This document shows, in pieces, positions 7,371 to 15,092 of a stretch of 27,718 bases of DNA. The notes under the pieces were generated by a model that was given only the letters and a program-made list of their open reading frames with translations, was not told the DNA's origin and did not search any database. The number at the start of each line of letters is the position of its first letter. Position 1 is the stretch's first letter. Origin of the DNA: Luteococcus sp052116585. GTDB taxonomy: Bacteria; Actinomycetota; Actinomycetes; Propionibacteriales; Propionibacteriaceae. The translations under genes and the position numbers were made by a program. The stretch lies in contig NZ_JBQKKT010000030.1 in the NCBI RefSeq assembly GCF_052116585.1, forward strand, positions 1 through 27,718, read 5' to 3'.

Positions 7371-7376
7371 TAGACT
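7371..7376 (+). promoter_or_regulatory. -10 element for leaderless trmB-truA operon
   Basis: TAGACT is followed by 6 nt (CGTCCG) and GTG 7383. No Shine-Dalgarno is present before the GTG, so a leaderless message for this operon is likely. Confidence 0.5.
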
Positions 7377-7382
7377 CGTCCG

Positions 7383-8159
7383 GTGCAGAATCCGTCCGAG
7401 ACTCCTTCTGGGGGCCCCCGCCCGCGCGCTCACCGTGTGCACCGCGACGTGGTCAGTTTCGTGCGTCGCAGCGCTCGCATGAATCCGTCCCAGGAGAAGG
7501 CCTGGCAGACGTGGAACGAAAGTCGCGTGGTGCGGGTTGCCCAGGGTGAGACGGAGACCTCCGTGGCTCCGCAGCCACCGGTCGACTGGACCGCCGTCTT
7601 CGGACGCTCCGCTCCCCTGTTGGTGGAGATCGGCTCCGGCACCGGGGAGTCCTTGGTGGCCATGGCCCAGCAGCACCCGGACGCGAATGTGGTCGCCTTC
7701 GAGGTCTTCCAGCCCGCGGTGGCCAGCACGCTGGGTCGGATGGCCCGCGAGGATGTGGACAATGTGCGGATCGTGATGGCCAATGGCCAGCAGGGCCTGG
7801 AACACCTCTTCGAACCCGAGTCCGTCGAGGAGCTGTGGTTGTTCTTCTCCGATCCGTGGCACAAGGCCCGCCACCACAAGCGGCGGCTGGTCAGCACGGA
7901 CTTTGCCCAGCTGGTGCGTAGCCGGCTGGTCACTGGCGGGCGCTGGCGGCTCGCGACCGACTGGGAGGACTATGCCCAGTGGATGCGTGAGGTCCTGGAC
8001 GATGCGCCGGGCCTGGTCAATGAGCACCTGGATCCGACGGATCCGGAGCACACGGGTTGGGCTCCCCGGCTGGAGATGCGGCCCGTAACCAAGTACGAGC
8101 GCAAGGGTCTGGCGGCCGGCCGCAACATTCGTGACCTGACCTACCGGAAGACCTCATGA
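7383..8159 (+). CDS. trmB: tRNA (guanine-N7-)-methyltransferase TrmB
   Basis: Uses S-adenosylmethionine to methylate N7 of G46 in the variable loop of tRNAs. The SAM-binding motif I is LLVEIGSGTGES (about 80-90). The family signature FFSDPWHKARHHKRRLV, with the conserved Asp-Pro-Trp and Arg-His clusters, lies in the centre, and the C-terminal VTKYERKGLAAGRNIRDLTY is typical. The length of 258 residues includes an N-terminal extension of about 45 residues that is low in conservation. GTG 7383 follows a TANNNT element by 6 nt. The stop overlaps the truA ATG, so translation of the two is coupled. Confidence 0.96.
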   Translation: MQNPSETPSGGPRPRAHRVHRDVVSFVRRSARMNPSQEKAWQTWNESRVVRVAQGETETSVAPQPPVDWTAVFGRSAPLLVEIGSGTGESLVAMAQQHPDANVVAFEVFQPAVASTLGRMAREDVDNVRIVMANGQQGLEHLFEPESVEELWLFFSDPWHKARHHKRRLVSTDFAQLVRSRLVTGGRWRLATDWEDYAQWMREVLDDAPGLVNEHLDPTDPEHTGWAPRLEMRPVTKYERKGLAAGRNIRDLTYRKTS

Positions 8160-8983
8160 CGCGCTGGCGGCTCGACATTGCCTACGACGGCACGAACTTC
8201 TCGGGCTGGGCCAGCCAGCCCGAGCTGCGCACCGTGCAGGGCGAACTCGAACGATGGACGACCCAGGTGCTGCGGCTGCCGAAGCCGGTGCACTTGACCG
8301 TCGCCGGCCGCACCGACGCCGGTGTCCACGCCCGCGGCCAGGTGGCCCACGTGGACCTGCCCGACGACTGCGACACCTCCCGGCTGCAGCACCGACTGCG
8401 TCGCGTGCTGGACGAGGACCTGATGGTGACCCGCGTCTCCCCTGCCCCCCAGGGTTTCGACGCGCGCTTCTCCGCCATCTGGCGGCGCTATGTCTACCGA
8501 ATCTGGGATGAGGCCTCGCATCCCGATCCCCTGCGGCGCGGGTACATCGCCCCCGTCCGCGGTGTGATCGACGTCGAGGCAGCCAATCGCGCCGCCACCA
8601 TGCTGGTGGGCCTGCACGACTTCGCCCCCTTCTGCAAACCCCGCGACGGCGCCACCACCATCCGCACCCTCACCGGTCTGCATGCCGTGCGGACGCCCGA
8701 CTGGACGGTTGAGTTCACCGTCACAGCCGATGCCTTCTGCCATTCCATGGTGCGCTCCCTGATGGGCGCCATGACCTCAGTGGGAACCGGGCGCCGCGAC
8801 CAGGCGTGGCTGGCCGAGGTGATGGCCTCCCCGAAGCGGCACAATGGCGTCCTGGTGATGCCGGCCCGAGGCCTGTGCCTGGAGGAAGTGGGCTATCCGG
8901 CAGACGACCAGCTCGCCGCTCGTGCCGATCTGGCCCGCGCCGTGCGCACCCTGCCCACGACCGATGACCTGGAGACCTCGTGA
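8156..8983 (+). CDS. truA: tRNA pseudouridine(38-40) synthase TruA
   Basis: Isomerises uridines 38-40 in the anticodon stem of many tRNAs. The catalytic Asp is in AGRTDAGVHARGQVAH (Asp about 54). Other family blocks are LDIAYDGTNFSGWASQP at the N terminus, FDARFSAIWRRYVYRI, and the C-terminal FCHSMVRSLMGAMTSVGTGRR. At 275 residues it has normal length. ATG 8156 overlaps the trmB stop (ATGA), and its own stop overlaps the GTG of the next gene, so three RNA-modification genes form one coupled unit. In many actinobacteria truA sits next to rplQ; here it does not. Confidence 0.96.
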   Translation: MTRWRLDIAYDGTNFSGWASQPELRTVQGELERWTTQVLRLPKPVHLTVAGRTDAGVHARGQVAHVDLPDDCDTSRLQHRLRRVLDEDLMVTRVSPAPQGFDARFSAIWRRYVYRIWDEASHPDPLRRGYIAPVRGVIDVEAANRAATMLVGLHDFAPFCKPRDGATTIRTLTGLHAVRTPDWTVEFTVTADAFCHSMVRSLMGAMTSVGTGRRDQAWLAEVMASPKRHNGVLVMPARGLCLEEVGYPADDQLAARADLARAVRTLPTTDDLETS

Positions 8984-9585
8984 GTCACTACTTCACCACC
9001 CCCGACGGCGTCGAGAAGCGCCGCGAGATCCACGCCACCATCTGGGACCACGACCTCACGCTCACCACGGCCAATGGCGTCTTTTCCGGCACCCGTCTGG
9101 ATCCGGCCACCCGGATCATGCTCGACGAGGTGGCGCCGCCCACCGACGGCAGCCGACTCCTGGACCTGGGCTGCGGTTATGGCCCGATTGCCGTGGCACT
9201 GGCCGCCAGCTGCCCCACGAGCACCATCGACGCCGTCGACGTCAATCAACGCGCCCTGGCCCTGACCGCGCTGAATGCCGAACGGATCGGCGCTGGCAGC
9301 CGGGTACGGACGCTGCTCCCCGGGCAGGCGGATCCCGCGGTCCGCTACGACGAGATCTGGTCCAACCCGCCGATCCGGATCGGCAAGCCGGCCCTGCACG
9401 AGCTGCTGCTCACCTGGCTGCCCCGACTGGCCCCCACGGGACGCGCCGTGATGGTGGTCGGCAAGAATCTGGGCGCCGACTCCCTGCAGCGCTGGCTGGT
9501 GGAGCAGGGCCACCCGTGCGAACGCCTCGCGTCGAGCAAGGGCTTCCGGGTTTTCGACGTGCGCCCCGTCAACGGGGAGCAGTAG
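8980..9585 (+). CDS. RsmC-like class I methyltransferase (MTS domain)
   Basis: A SAM-dependent methyltransferase of the 'methyltransferase small' family, whose best-known members methylate G1207 of 16S rRNA. Motif I is LLDLGCGYGPIAVALA (about 60-76), and the substrate-base motif is IWSNPPIRIGKP (N-P-P). The N-terminal HYFTTPDGVEKRREIHATIWDHDLTLTTANGVFS resembles single-domain actinobacterial RsmC-like proteins, which lack the duplicated N-terminal half of the E. coli enzyme; 201 residues fits this short form. GTG 8980 overlaps the truA stop. Placement after two tRNA-modification genes supports an rRNA or tRNA substrate, but the exact target is inferred. Confidence 0.88.
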   Translation: MSHYFTTPDGVEKRREIHATIWDHDLTLTTANGVFSGTRLDPATRIMLDEVAPPTDGSRLLDLGCGYGPIAVALAASCPTSTIDAVDVNQRALALTALNAERIGAGSRVRTLLPGQADPAVRYDEIWSNPPIRIGKPALHELLLTWLPRLAPTGRAVMVVGKNLGADSLQRWLVEQGHPCERLASSKGFRVFDVRPVNGEQ

Positions 9586-9659
9586 TGTCGTGCGGGTCAC
9601 GTCGGCCGAACCCGTCACCGAACGCGGTACTGGCCCGCCACCGCCACAGAAGGAATACC

Positions 9660-10385
9660 GTGCGCACTCTCGCCACCAAGATCGCCTCCACGACTGCCGC
9701 CGTCGCCCTGCTGGGTCTGGCTCCCGCCGCCCCGGCCCTGGCCCTTGCCGAAGCCCCGGCACGCACGCTGCCTGCGAGCCAGGTGGACGACTGCCTGTCC
9801 GGCGGCAAGGTCTGGCTTGTCGTGCAGGACTCCAAGGAGACCAAGCTGGTGGACAAGTGCGTCGACGTTGCTCCCACCGGTGAGGAGCTGCTCACCAAGG
9901 CCGGCGTCACGATCGGCAAGGACAAGAGCGGGCAGATGATCTGCACCATGGAGGGCGAGCCCGCCACCTGCCCCGCCTCCTTCGACGGGAACTTCTGGCA
10001 CTACTACACCGCCGAGCAGGGCGGCCAGTGGACCTTCAGTCAGGTGGGCGCCAACCAGTCCAAGCCCAAGCCGGGAACACTCGAGGGCTGGTGCTATGGG
10101 AAGGAGTGCACCCCGGCTCTGCCCGCCATGGCTTCTGCCGGGCGTGCCCCTGCCGCGAACGACGCCTCCACGGCCCCCGCCAGCACGGGCTCCACAGACG
10201 GTGCCAGCACCGGGACGACGGCGAGCGAGTCAGCCGGCGCGGGCTCGGCCAGCACCGGATCGCCCAGCACCGAATCGACGGCCGGGGAGGACGACAAGCG
10301 CAACCTGATGACACCCGTCCTGATCGCCGCGGTGGTGGGCGGCCTGGTGGCGGCCTACTACATGAACAAGCGCAAGAAGGCGTGA
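9660..10385 (+). CDS. secreted, membrane-anchored DUF4430-like protein
   Basis: A 241-residue exported protein. It has a signal peptide (about 1-30, ending ALALA), then a globular domain with FDGNFWHYYTAEQGGQWTFS and KPKPGTLEGWCYG. This is the 'W.Y...GG.W.YS..G...KP.PG..EGW' pattern of DUF4430/SCO2322-type proteins, some of which accompany vitamin transport or bind cobalamin-like ligands. Six cysteines (about 45, 67, 95, 104, 145, 150) could form three disulfides. A Ser/Thr/Ala-rich linker (about 160-212) leads to one hydrophobic helix and a KRKKA tail, so the domain is displayed outside on a membrane anchor; no LPXTG is present. GTG 9660 has AAGGA 5 nt upstream. TAGTGT at 9583-9588, overlapping the previous stop, may be its -10. 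Ligand unknown. Confidence 0.8.
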   Translation: MRTLATKIASTTAAVALLGLAPAAPALALAEAPARTLPASQVDDCLSGGKVWLVVQDSKETKLVDKCVDVAPTGEELLTKAGVTIGKDKSGQMICTMEGEPATCPASFDGNFWHYYTAEQGGQWTFSQVGANQSKPKPGTLEGWCYGKECTPALPAMASAGRAPAANDASTAPASTGSTDGASTGTTASESAGAGSASTGSPSTESTAGEDDKRNLMTPVLIAAVVGGLVAAYYMNKRKKA

Positions 10386-10441
10386 TTCGCCCGCATTCCA
10401 GCTGCCGGCGAACATCCATGGCCGTCCGGGAACAAAGTCCC

Positions 10442-10483
10442 TAGGATCGAGGTTGTCCCAGATGATGGCCCCTCCGAGGGGCC
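10442..10483 (+). promoter_or_regulatory. candidate sodA -10 and leader hairpin
   Basis: TAGGAT at 10442-10447 would start transcription near 10454. The leader then holds a 7-bp hairpin (arms 10467-10473 and 10477-10483) about 37 nt before the sodA ATG. No good -35 is seen. Confidence 0.35.
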
Positions 10484-10519
10484 CCGGGCCCAGCCCGGCA
10501 GAGACGGAAAGAGGACCAC

Positions 10520-11122
10520 ATGGCTGTTTACACCCTGCCCGAGCTCGACTACGACTACAGCGCTCTCGCTCCGCACATCGCGCCCGAGATCATGGAGCTG
10601 CACCACTCCAAGCACCACGCCACCTACGTGGCCGGCGCCAACACCGCACTGGAGAAGATGGAGGAGGCCCGCGCCAAGGGTGACTTCGGCACCATCGGCA
10701 AGCTCGAGAAGGACCTCGCCTTCAACCTCGGTGGCCACGTCAACCACTCGATCTTCTGGAAGAACATGTCGCCGGAGGGTGGCGGCCAGCCCGAGGGCGA
10801 GCTGGCGAGCGCCATCAACGAGTTCTTCGGTTCCTTCGAGGGCTTCCAGAAGCACTTCAACGAGAATGCCAAGGCCATCCAGGGTTCCGGCTGGTCCGTC
10901 CTCGCCTGGGATTCGCTGGGCCAGCGCCTCAACGTCCTGCAGCTGCAGGACCAGCAGGGCAACATCCCGCTGAACCAGACCTCCATCCTGCAGCTCGACA
11001 TGTGGGAGCACGCGTACTACCTGCAGTACAAGAACGTGAAGGCCGACTACGTCGACGCCTGGTGGAATGTCATCAACTGGGCCGACGTCACCGAGCGTCT
11101 GGGCAAGGCCCGTCAAGCCTGA
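10520..11122 (+). CDS. sodA: superoxide dismutase (Mn/Fe family)
   Basis: Converts superoxide to hydrogen peroxide and oxygen in the cytoplasm. All four metal ligands are visible: His about 28 in MELHHSKHH, His about 76 in GGHVNHSIFW, and Asp about 160 and His about 164 in LQLDMWEHAYYLQY. The full 200-residue length and the GSGWSVLAWD block are normal. The protein resembles the Mn/Fe-interchangeable enzyme known from propionibacteria, but metal preference cannot be read from sequence alone. ATG 10520 has GAGGA 4 nt upstream. It is a single-gene unit closed by a strong hairpin at 11154-11193. Confidence 0.97.
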   Translation: MAVYTLPELDYDYSALAPHIAPEIMELHHSKHHATYVAGANTALEKMEEARAKGDFGTIGKLEKDLAFNLGGHVNHSIFWKNMSPEGGGQPEGELASAINEFFGSFEGFQKHFNENAKAIQGSGWSVLAWDSLGQRLNVLQLQDQQGNIPLNQTSILQLDMWEHAYYLQYKNVKADYVDAWWNVINWADVTERLGKARQA

Positions 11123-11153
11123 GGCATGCGCCCGGGCGCTGCCCGGTGATCTT

Positions 11154-11193
11154 CGAGTGGCCCTCGTCCCCCTCCGGGGACGAGGGCCACTCG
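11154..11193. terminator. perfect 18-bp hairpin after sodA
   Basis: Arms 11154-11171 and 11176-11193 are fully complementary with loop CTCC. No U-tract follows. It lies 31 bases after the sodA stop. Confidence 0.85.
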
Positions 11194-11294
11194 ACGTCCT
11201 TGACCAATCGTGCCATTCCTGAGAACATCCTGCGCCGGATTGCAGTTTCTCTCAGGAAACAGGGCACAATTGGGGAGGACCCACAAGGAGCAGC

Positions 11295-12536
11295 GTGAAG
11301 AAGAAGACCCTCGGCATCATCGCCAGCACCACCGCCCTCGTCGCAGTGGCGGGCACCGTCGGTTGGCAGGTGGCCGACAAGGAGGTGCAGGTGGCCGTCG
11401 ACGGCCAGACCAGCACCGTGAACACCTTCGGCAGCACGGTGGCCGATGCCTTGGCCGCCAAGGGAATCACCGTCAGCGAGCACGACACCGTCGTGCCCTC
11501 CCCCGCCAGCCGCATCAGCGACGGCATGAAGATCGCGGTCAACTACGGTCGCCCACTGACCATCACCCTGGACGGCAAGAAGACCACCCTGTGGACCACC
11601 GCCACCAGCGTCGACAGCGCTCTGGGCCAACTCGGCGTCATCGAGGCCGGCACCAAGCTCTCGGTGAGCCGCTCCACTCCGTTGGGCCGTGAGGGTCTGG
11701 CCCTCACCGCGGTGAGCCCCAAGCAGGTCACCCTGACGGCCGGCGGCAAGGACCGCCCGGTGATCACCACCGCAGCCACCGTGGCAGACCTGCTCAAGGA
11801 GCAGAAGATCACCGTCGGCAAGACGGACAAGCTCACCCCGGCCGCCACCACCGCCATCACCGAGAAGATGGCCGTGAAGCTGCAGCGCGTCGCCACCAAG
11901 CAGGAGACGACCACCGAGGACATCGAGCACGAGACGGAGCGCATCAAGAGCTCCAAGCTCGACAAGGGCACCACCAAGGTCCGGGTCGAGGGCAAGGACG
12001 GCGTCACCACCAAGACCTGGCAGGTCACCGTCGTCGACGGCAAGGCCGCCGACCGCAAGCTGCTCAGCGAGAAGGTCACCACCAAGCCCGTCACCGAGGA
12101 GATCCTCGTGGGCACCCGGGAGGAGGCGCCCGAGGAGACCAGCAGCCGTGAGGAGAGCAGCTCCCGGGACTCCTCGTCCAGCTCATCCGAGAGCACGTCC
12201 TCGCCCCGCAAGGCCCCGTCCAACAAGCCCTCCGCCAGCAGCTCCTCGACGCCCACGTCGAGCGGTTCCAGCAGCTCCGGTGGCAGCCTCAATGTCGCCA
12301 ACCAGGCCATGTGGGAACGTATCGCCCAGTGCGAGTCGGGCGGTAACTGGTCCATCAACACCGGCAATGGCTACTACGGCGGCCTGCAGTTCGACCGTCA
12401 GACTTGGCTGGGTGCCGGCGGCGGCGCCTACGCGCCCACCGCGAACCTGGCCAGCAAGGCCCAGCAGATCACCATCGCGAACAAGGTCTATGCAGATCGC
12501 GGTCTGCAGCCCTGGGGCTGCCGCCACGCGGCCTGA
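11295..12536 (+). CDS. rpfB: resuscitation-promoting factor, RpfB-type
   Basis: Secreted lysozyme-like muralytic enzyme that cleaves peptidoglycan and helps dormant cells resume growth. Order of parts in 413 residues: signal or anchor helix (about 1-25), three DUF348 repeats (about 30-190, each with the V..F...V.D.L...GI pattern), a G5 domain (about 200-275), a Ser/Glu- then Ser-rich linker (about 275-335), and a C-terminal Rpf domain. The Rpf domain has WERIAQCESGGNWSINTGNG with the catalytic Glu after Cys, then YYGGLQF, and the second cysteine in WGCRHAA to pair with it. GTG 11295 has AAGGAG 4 nt upstream. In many actinobacteria rpfB is followed by rsmA (ksgA); here a hairpin and a convergent gene follow instead. 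Confidence 0.95.
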   Translation: MKKKTLGIIASTTALVAVAGTVGWQVADKEVQVAVDGQTSTVNTFGSTVADALAAKGITVSEHDTVVPSPASRISDGMKIAVNYGRPLTITLDGKKTTLWTTATSVDSALGQLGVIEAGTKLSVSRSTPLGREGLALTAVSPKQVTLTAGGKDRPVITTAATVADLLKEQKITVGKTDKLTPAATTAITEKMAVKLQRVATKQETTTEDIEHETERIKSSKLDKGTTKVRVEGKDGVTTKTWQVTVVDGKAADRKLLSEKVTTKPVTEEILVGTREEAPEETSSREESSSRDSSSSSSESTSSPRKAPSNKPSASSSSTPTSSGSSSSGGSLNVANQAMWERIAQCESGGNWSINTGNGYYGGLQFDRQTWLGAGGGAYAPTANLASKAQQITIANKVYADRGLQPWGCRHAA

Positions 12537-12557
12537 CCATCAGCCATGAAACGGCAG

Positions 12558-12592
12558 ACGCCGTCCCTTCCCCGGCCGGGAAGGGACGGCGT
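12558..12592. terminator. 15-bp perfect hairpin between converging genes
   Basis: Arms 12558-12572 and 12578-12592 with a 5-nt loop. It lies between the rpfB stop (plus) and the stop of the acyltransferase-like gene (minus), so it can serve both. No U-tract on either side. Confidence 0.75.
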
Positions 12593-12650
12593 TCGTCATG
12601 TCCGGGGTTCCCGGCGACGGATCTTGCAGCGGCCGGGGTCCCAACAGGGG

Positions 12651-13262
12651 TCACAGGGGCTGGTCGAAATCCCGGTAGAGCCAGCGGGGCGTCTGTGCGC
12701 CACGCAGTTGGCGCCAGGCCTGCACGGCCACGATCGGGGCCAGCGCCACAGAGACGGCGCTGCGCGTCCAGCGACGGGTGGGGCGCACCACGCTGGTGGG
12801 CACGAAGTCCACATTGCCCGCAATGTTCTGGGCCGACGACGCGCTCACGTCGAGCGTGCGTCCCTGATGGGTGACCCGAAGCCAGGTGTGCCCGGCCTGC
12901 CACCACGGATTGCGGCCCAGGCCGCGGACTCGGGAGGCGTGCACCTCCTGGACCTCGAAGCCCAGTTCCCGCAGCACCAGCGCCAGGGCCCCGTTGTACT
13001 GCGCAGACCAGCCCCTGCCCCGCTCGAGTGACGCGGTGGGCGTCTCCCACAGGTGCCACAACGAATGGTGCGTGTACGCGGCGTGGACCTGACGGCTCGC
13101 CTCGTCCACGAGTTCCCAGCCACTGAGCCCACTGGTTCGGCAGTGCTGGACGATGCGGTTGATGGCGTCGCGTTCACGGGCCTTCTCGGCCCGGGGCGCG
13201 GTGACGACGGCCGGTGCGACGGCGGACGCCAGCCCGGCCCACAGGATGGGTGTCTTCTTCAT
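12651..13262 (-). CDS. arylamine N-acetyltransferase/transglutaminase-like protein with Ser in place of catalytic Cys
   Basis: A 203-residue protein (from ATG 13262) with a hydrophobic N terminus that could be a signal or anchor. The central block RGRGWSAQYNGALALVLREL is built like the N-acetyltransferase signature 'RGG(F/W)CFEqN..l...L', and GHTWLRV and GRTLDVS supply the His and Asp of a Cys-His-Asp triad. The spacing Ser86-His125-Asp138 is close to that of the NAT triad. The cysteine codon is replaced by TCT (13007-13005), so the protein is either a serine variant or an inactive binding relative. A second hydrophobic stretch lies near 165-180. The start overlaps the glycosyltransferase stop (TGATG), showing tight coupling. 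A transglutaminase-like fold without its Cys is the other reading; the biological role is unknown. Confidence 0.7.
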   Translation of the reverse strand: MKKTPILWAGLASAVAPAVVTAPRAEKARERDAINRIVQHCRTSGLSGWELVDEASRQVHAAYTHHSLWHLWETPTASLERGRGWSAQYNGALALVLRELGFEVQEVHASRVRGLGRNPWWQAGHTWLRVTHQGRTLDVSASSAQNIAGNVDFVPTSVVRPTRRWTRSAVSVALAPIVAVQAWRQLRGAQTPRWLYRDFDQPL

Positions 13263-14422
13263 CACAGGTTCTCCGGGTTCTCGGTTCGATGGCGCGGTGC
13301 GGGACGACGGACGGGTCGGTTCGGAACCTGGTGTGCCAGCGTCTCGTGGAGCTGGAGCATCCTGTCGATGCTGGCCTGCCAGGTGTACTGCTCCGCTCGG
13401 GCCCGGGCGGCCAGACGCAGGTCAGGCCCGAGCCGGGCCATCACCCGCTCGATGGCGTCGGCCAGGCCCACCGCGTCGGGCGTGCCGTAGTCGCCGCAGG
13501 TGGGATCGACCAGCTCATGGGCTCCGCCCCGGTTGGAGGTGACCACCGGAGTGCCGCAGGCCAAGGCCTCCAGTACTGCCAGGCCAAAGGTTTCCGAGGG
13601 ACAGACAGACAGGGAGATGTCGCTGGCGGCGAAGCGTCGGGCCACCTCGTCGCGGCCCTTGACGAATCCGTGGAAGACCACTGGGGCATCGCCGGCCTGC
13701 GCACGCATCCTCTCCAGGTCTGGTCCGACGCCGTACATGTTGAGCTGGATCGGACGGCCGCGGCGGTGCAGCTCGATCGCTGCGGCGACGCCGAGCTCGG
13801 GATTCTTTTCGTGCGACATCCGGCCGACATAACAGAGCTTCACCAGACCGTCGTCGGCCGGGCTGCCGACGGACGGGTGGAAGGTCTCCAGGTCCACCCC
13901 GAGCGGCACGTGCCACAGGTTGGCGTCCAGATCTGCGAACTCCTCGGCGGCATAGGCGGAGGTCACGACGACGGCGTCGAACTCCTTGACCAGCCGACGG
14001 TTCAGCGCACCCACTGCGGTCTCGACGCCGAACTGCGCCCGCACCCAGCCGGAGAGCATGTCGTCCAGACGCTCATGGCTGAACAGGACCGAGCCAATGC
14101 CGCGCTTGCTGGCCCACCGGGCCGCCGGCGAGAGGGTCCACTTGTCACTGACCTCGATCGACGTGGGACGAAAGCGGTCCAGCACTTCCAGGGCACGCCA
14201 CGGCTTGGCGATCATCCGGTAGTCGCGAGAGATCCGAGGGGCGCGGACCTGGACGATGATGCCGTTCTCCGTCTCGGTGGTGGTGTCCTCCTTGCCCGGG
14301 ATCACCAGGATCCGTTCATGACCAGCCGCGACGTAGCCTTGGCCGAGCGACTCGATCGCCACGCGCATGCCCCCGGAGACCGGTCCGACGAAGTTGGCAA
14401 GCTGGGCAATCCGCAATGTCAT
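13262..14422 (-). CDS. glycosyltransferase family 4 (mannosyltransferase-like)
   Basis: A GT-B, retaining glycosyltransferase of 386 residues. The N-terminal acceptor half begins LRIAQLANFVGPVSGGMR, a glycine-rich loop typical of PimB/MgtA-type enzymes. The donor half has GRMSHEKNPELGVAAA (Arg and Lys contacting the nucleotide-sugar phosphates) and the EX7E motif PSETFGLAVLEALACGTPVV (Glu about 277 and 285). GDP-mannose or another NDP-sugar with a lipid or inositol acceptor is plausible in actinobacteria, but donor and acceptor are inferred. ATG 14422 is preceded by TATCCT at 6 nt and no Shine-Dalgarno, so the message is probably leaderless. The coupled downstream gene suggests one envelope-related pathway. 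Confidence 0.9.
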   Translation of the reverse strand: MTLRIAQLANFVGPVSGGMRVAIESLGQGYVAAGHERILVIPGKEDTTTETENGIIVQVRAPRISRDYRMIAKPWRALEVLDRFRPTSIEVSDKWTLSPAARWASKRGIGSVLFSHERLDDMLSGWVRAQFGVETAVGALNRRLVKEFDAVVVTSAYAAEEFADLDANLWHVPLGVDLETFHPSVGSPADDGLVKLCYVGRMSHEKNPELGVAAAIELHRRGRPIQLNMYGVGPDLERMRAQAGDAPVVFHGFVKGRDEVARRFAASDISLSVCPSETFGLAVLEALACGTPVVTSNRGGAHELVDPTCGDYGTPDAVGLADAIERVMARLGPDLRLAARARAEQYTWQASIDRMLQLHETLAHQVPNRPVRRPAPRHRTENPENL

Positions 14423-14428
14423 GCCCCG

Positions 14429-14434
14429 AGGATA
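14429..14434 (-). promoter_or_regulatory. -10 element for leaderless glycosyltransferase gene
   Basis: Minus-strand TATCCT (14434-14429), then 6 nt, then ATG 14422. It lies just beyond the rplQ terminator, giving this pair of genes its own promoter. Confidence 0.5.
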
Positions 14435-14477
14435 TCCAGCGCGGATCCGGAAGCCTCCACAACCGGGCCACAATGCG

Positions 14478-14513
14478 CACGGGGCGCCCCACCGCTTGGT
14501 GGGGCGCCCCGTG
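14478..14513. terminator. 16-bp perfect hairpin ending the alpha operon
   Basis: Arms 14478-14493 and 14498-14513 with loop GCTT, 15 bases past the rplQ stop. Very G+C-rich with no U-tract. Confidence 0.85.
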
Positions 14514-14528
14514 ACGACGATGTGGCGA

Positions 14529-15059
14529 TCAGGCCTTCTCGGCGTCGCTCTCCTCGGCCTTGGCCTCGTCGGCCTTGGTCTCGTCAGCCGGAGCCTCGGT
14601 GGTCTCCTCGACGGGAGCCTCGGTGGTCTCCTCGGCCTCGTTGGCCTTGGCGATGTCAGCCTTGATGTCGTCGGCCTTGGCCTTGGCGGGCTTCTTCACG
14701 ACGGCCTCGGTCACCAGCTCGATGACGGCCATCGGGGCATTGTCGCCCTGACGGTTGCCGATCTTGGTGATGCGGGTGTAGCCACCGTCACGCTCAGCCA
14801 TGGCCGGGGCGATCTCGGTGAAGAGGGTGTGCACGACGCCCTGGTCACCGATGGTCTTCAGCACCTGGCGACGGTTGTGCAGATCGCCACGCTTGGCCTT
14901 GGTGATGAGCTTCTCCGCGAGCGGACGAACACGCTTGGCCTTCGTCTCTGTGGTGGTGATGCGGCCGTGCTCGAACAGCTGGCTGGCCAGGTTGGCCAGG
15001 ATGATCCGCTCGTGCGTCGGCGTACCGCCGATGCGGGGTCCCTTGGTGGGTGTAGGCAT
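14529..15059 (-). CDS. rplQ: 50S ribosomal protein L17 with acidic C-terminal extension
   Basis: Large-subunit protein near the peptide exit tunnel. The core MPTPTKGPRIGGTPTHERII through GNRQGDNAPMAVIELV (about 1-120) is standard L17. A tail of about 55 residues follows, built of Ala/Glu/Lys/Asp/Thr with repeated EETTEAP and ADE(T/A)KADEA-like units. Such tails occur on actinobacterial L17 but vary in length. ATG 15059 has GGAG 7 nt upstream. It is last gene of the alpha operon, 33 bases after rpoA, and is closed by the hairpin at 14478-14513. Confidence 0.97.
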   Translation of the reverse strand: MPTPTKGPRIGGTPTHERIILANLASQLFEHGRITTTETKAKRVRPLAEKLITKAKRGDLHNRRQVLKTIGDQGVVHTLFTEIAPAMAERDGGYTRITKIGNRQGDNAPMAVIELVTEAVVKKPAKAKADDIKADIAKANEAEETTEAPVEETTEAPADETKADEAKAEESDAEKA

Positions 15060-15092
15060 GTCAGTTCTCCAGATTCTTGGTCAGCAGAGCGG

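Noticed and set aside
8922..9659. N-terminal extension of the DUF4430-like protein
   Set aside because: The open frame continues upstream in a shadow frame of truA and the rsmC-like gene; a signal peptide and ribosome site place the start at 9660.
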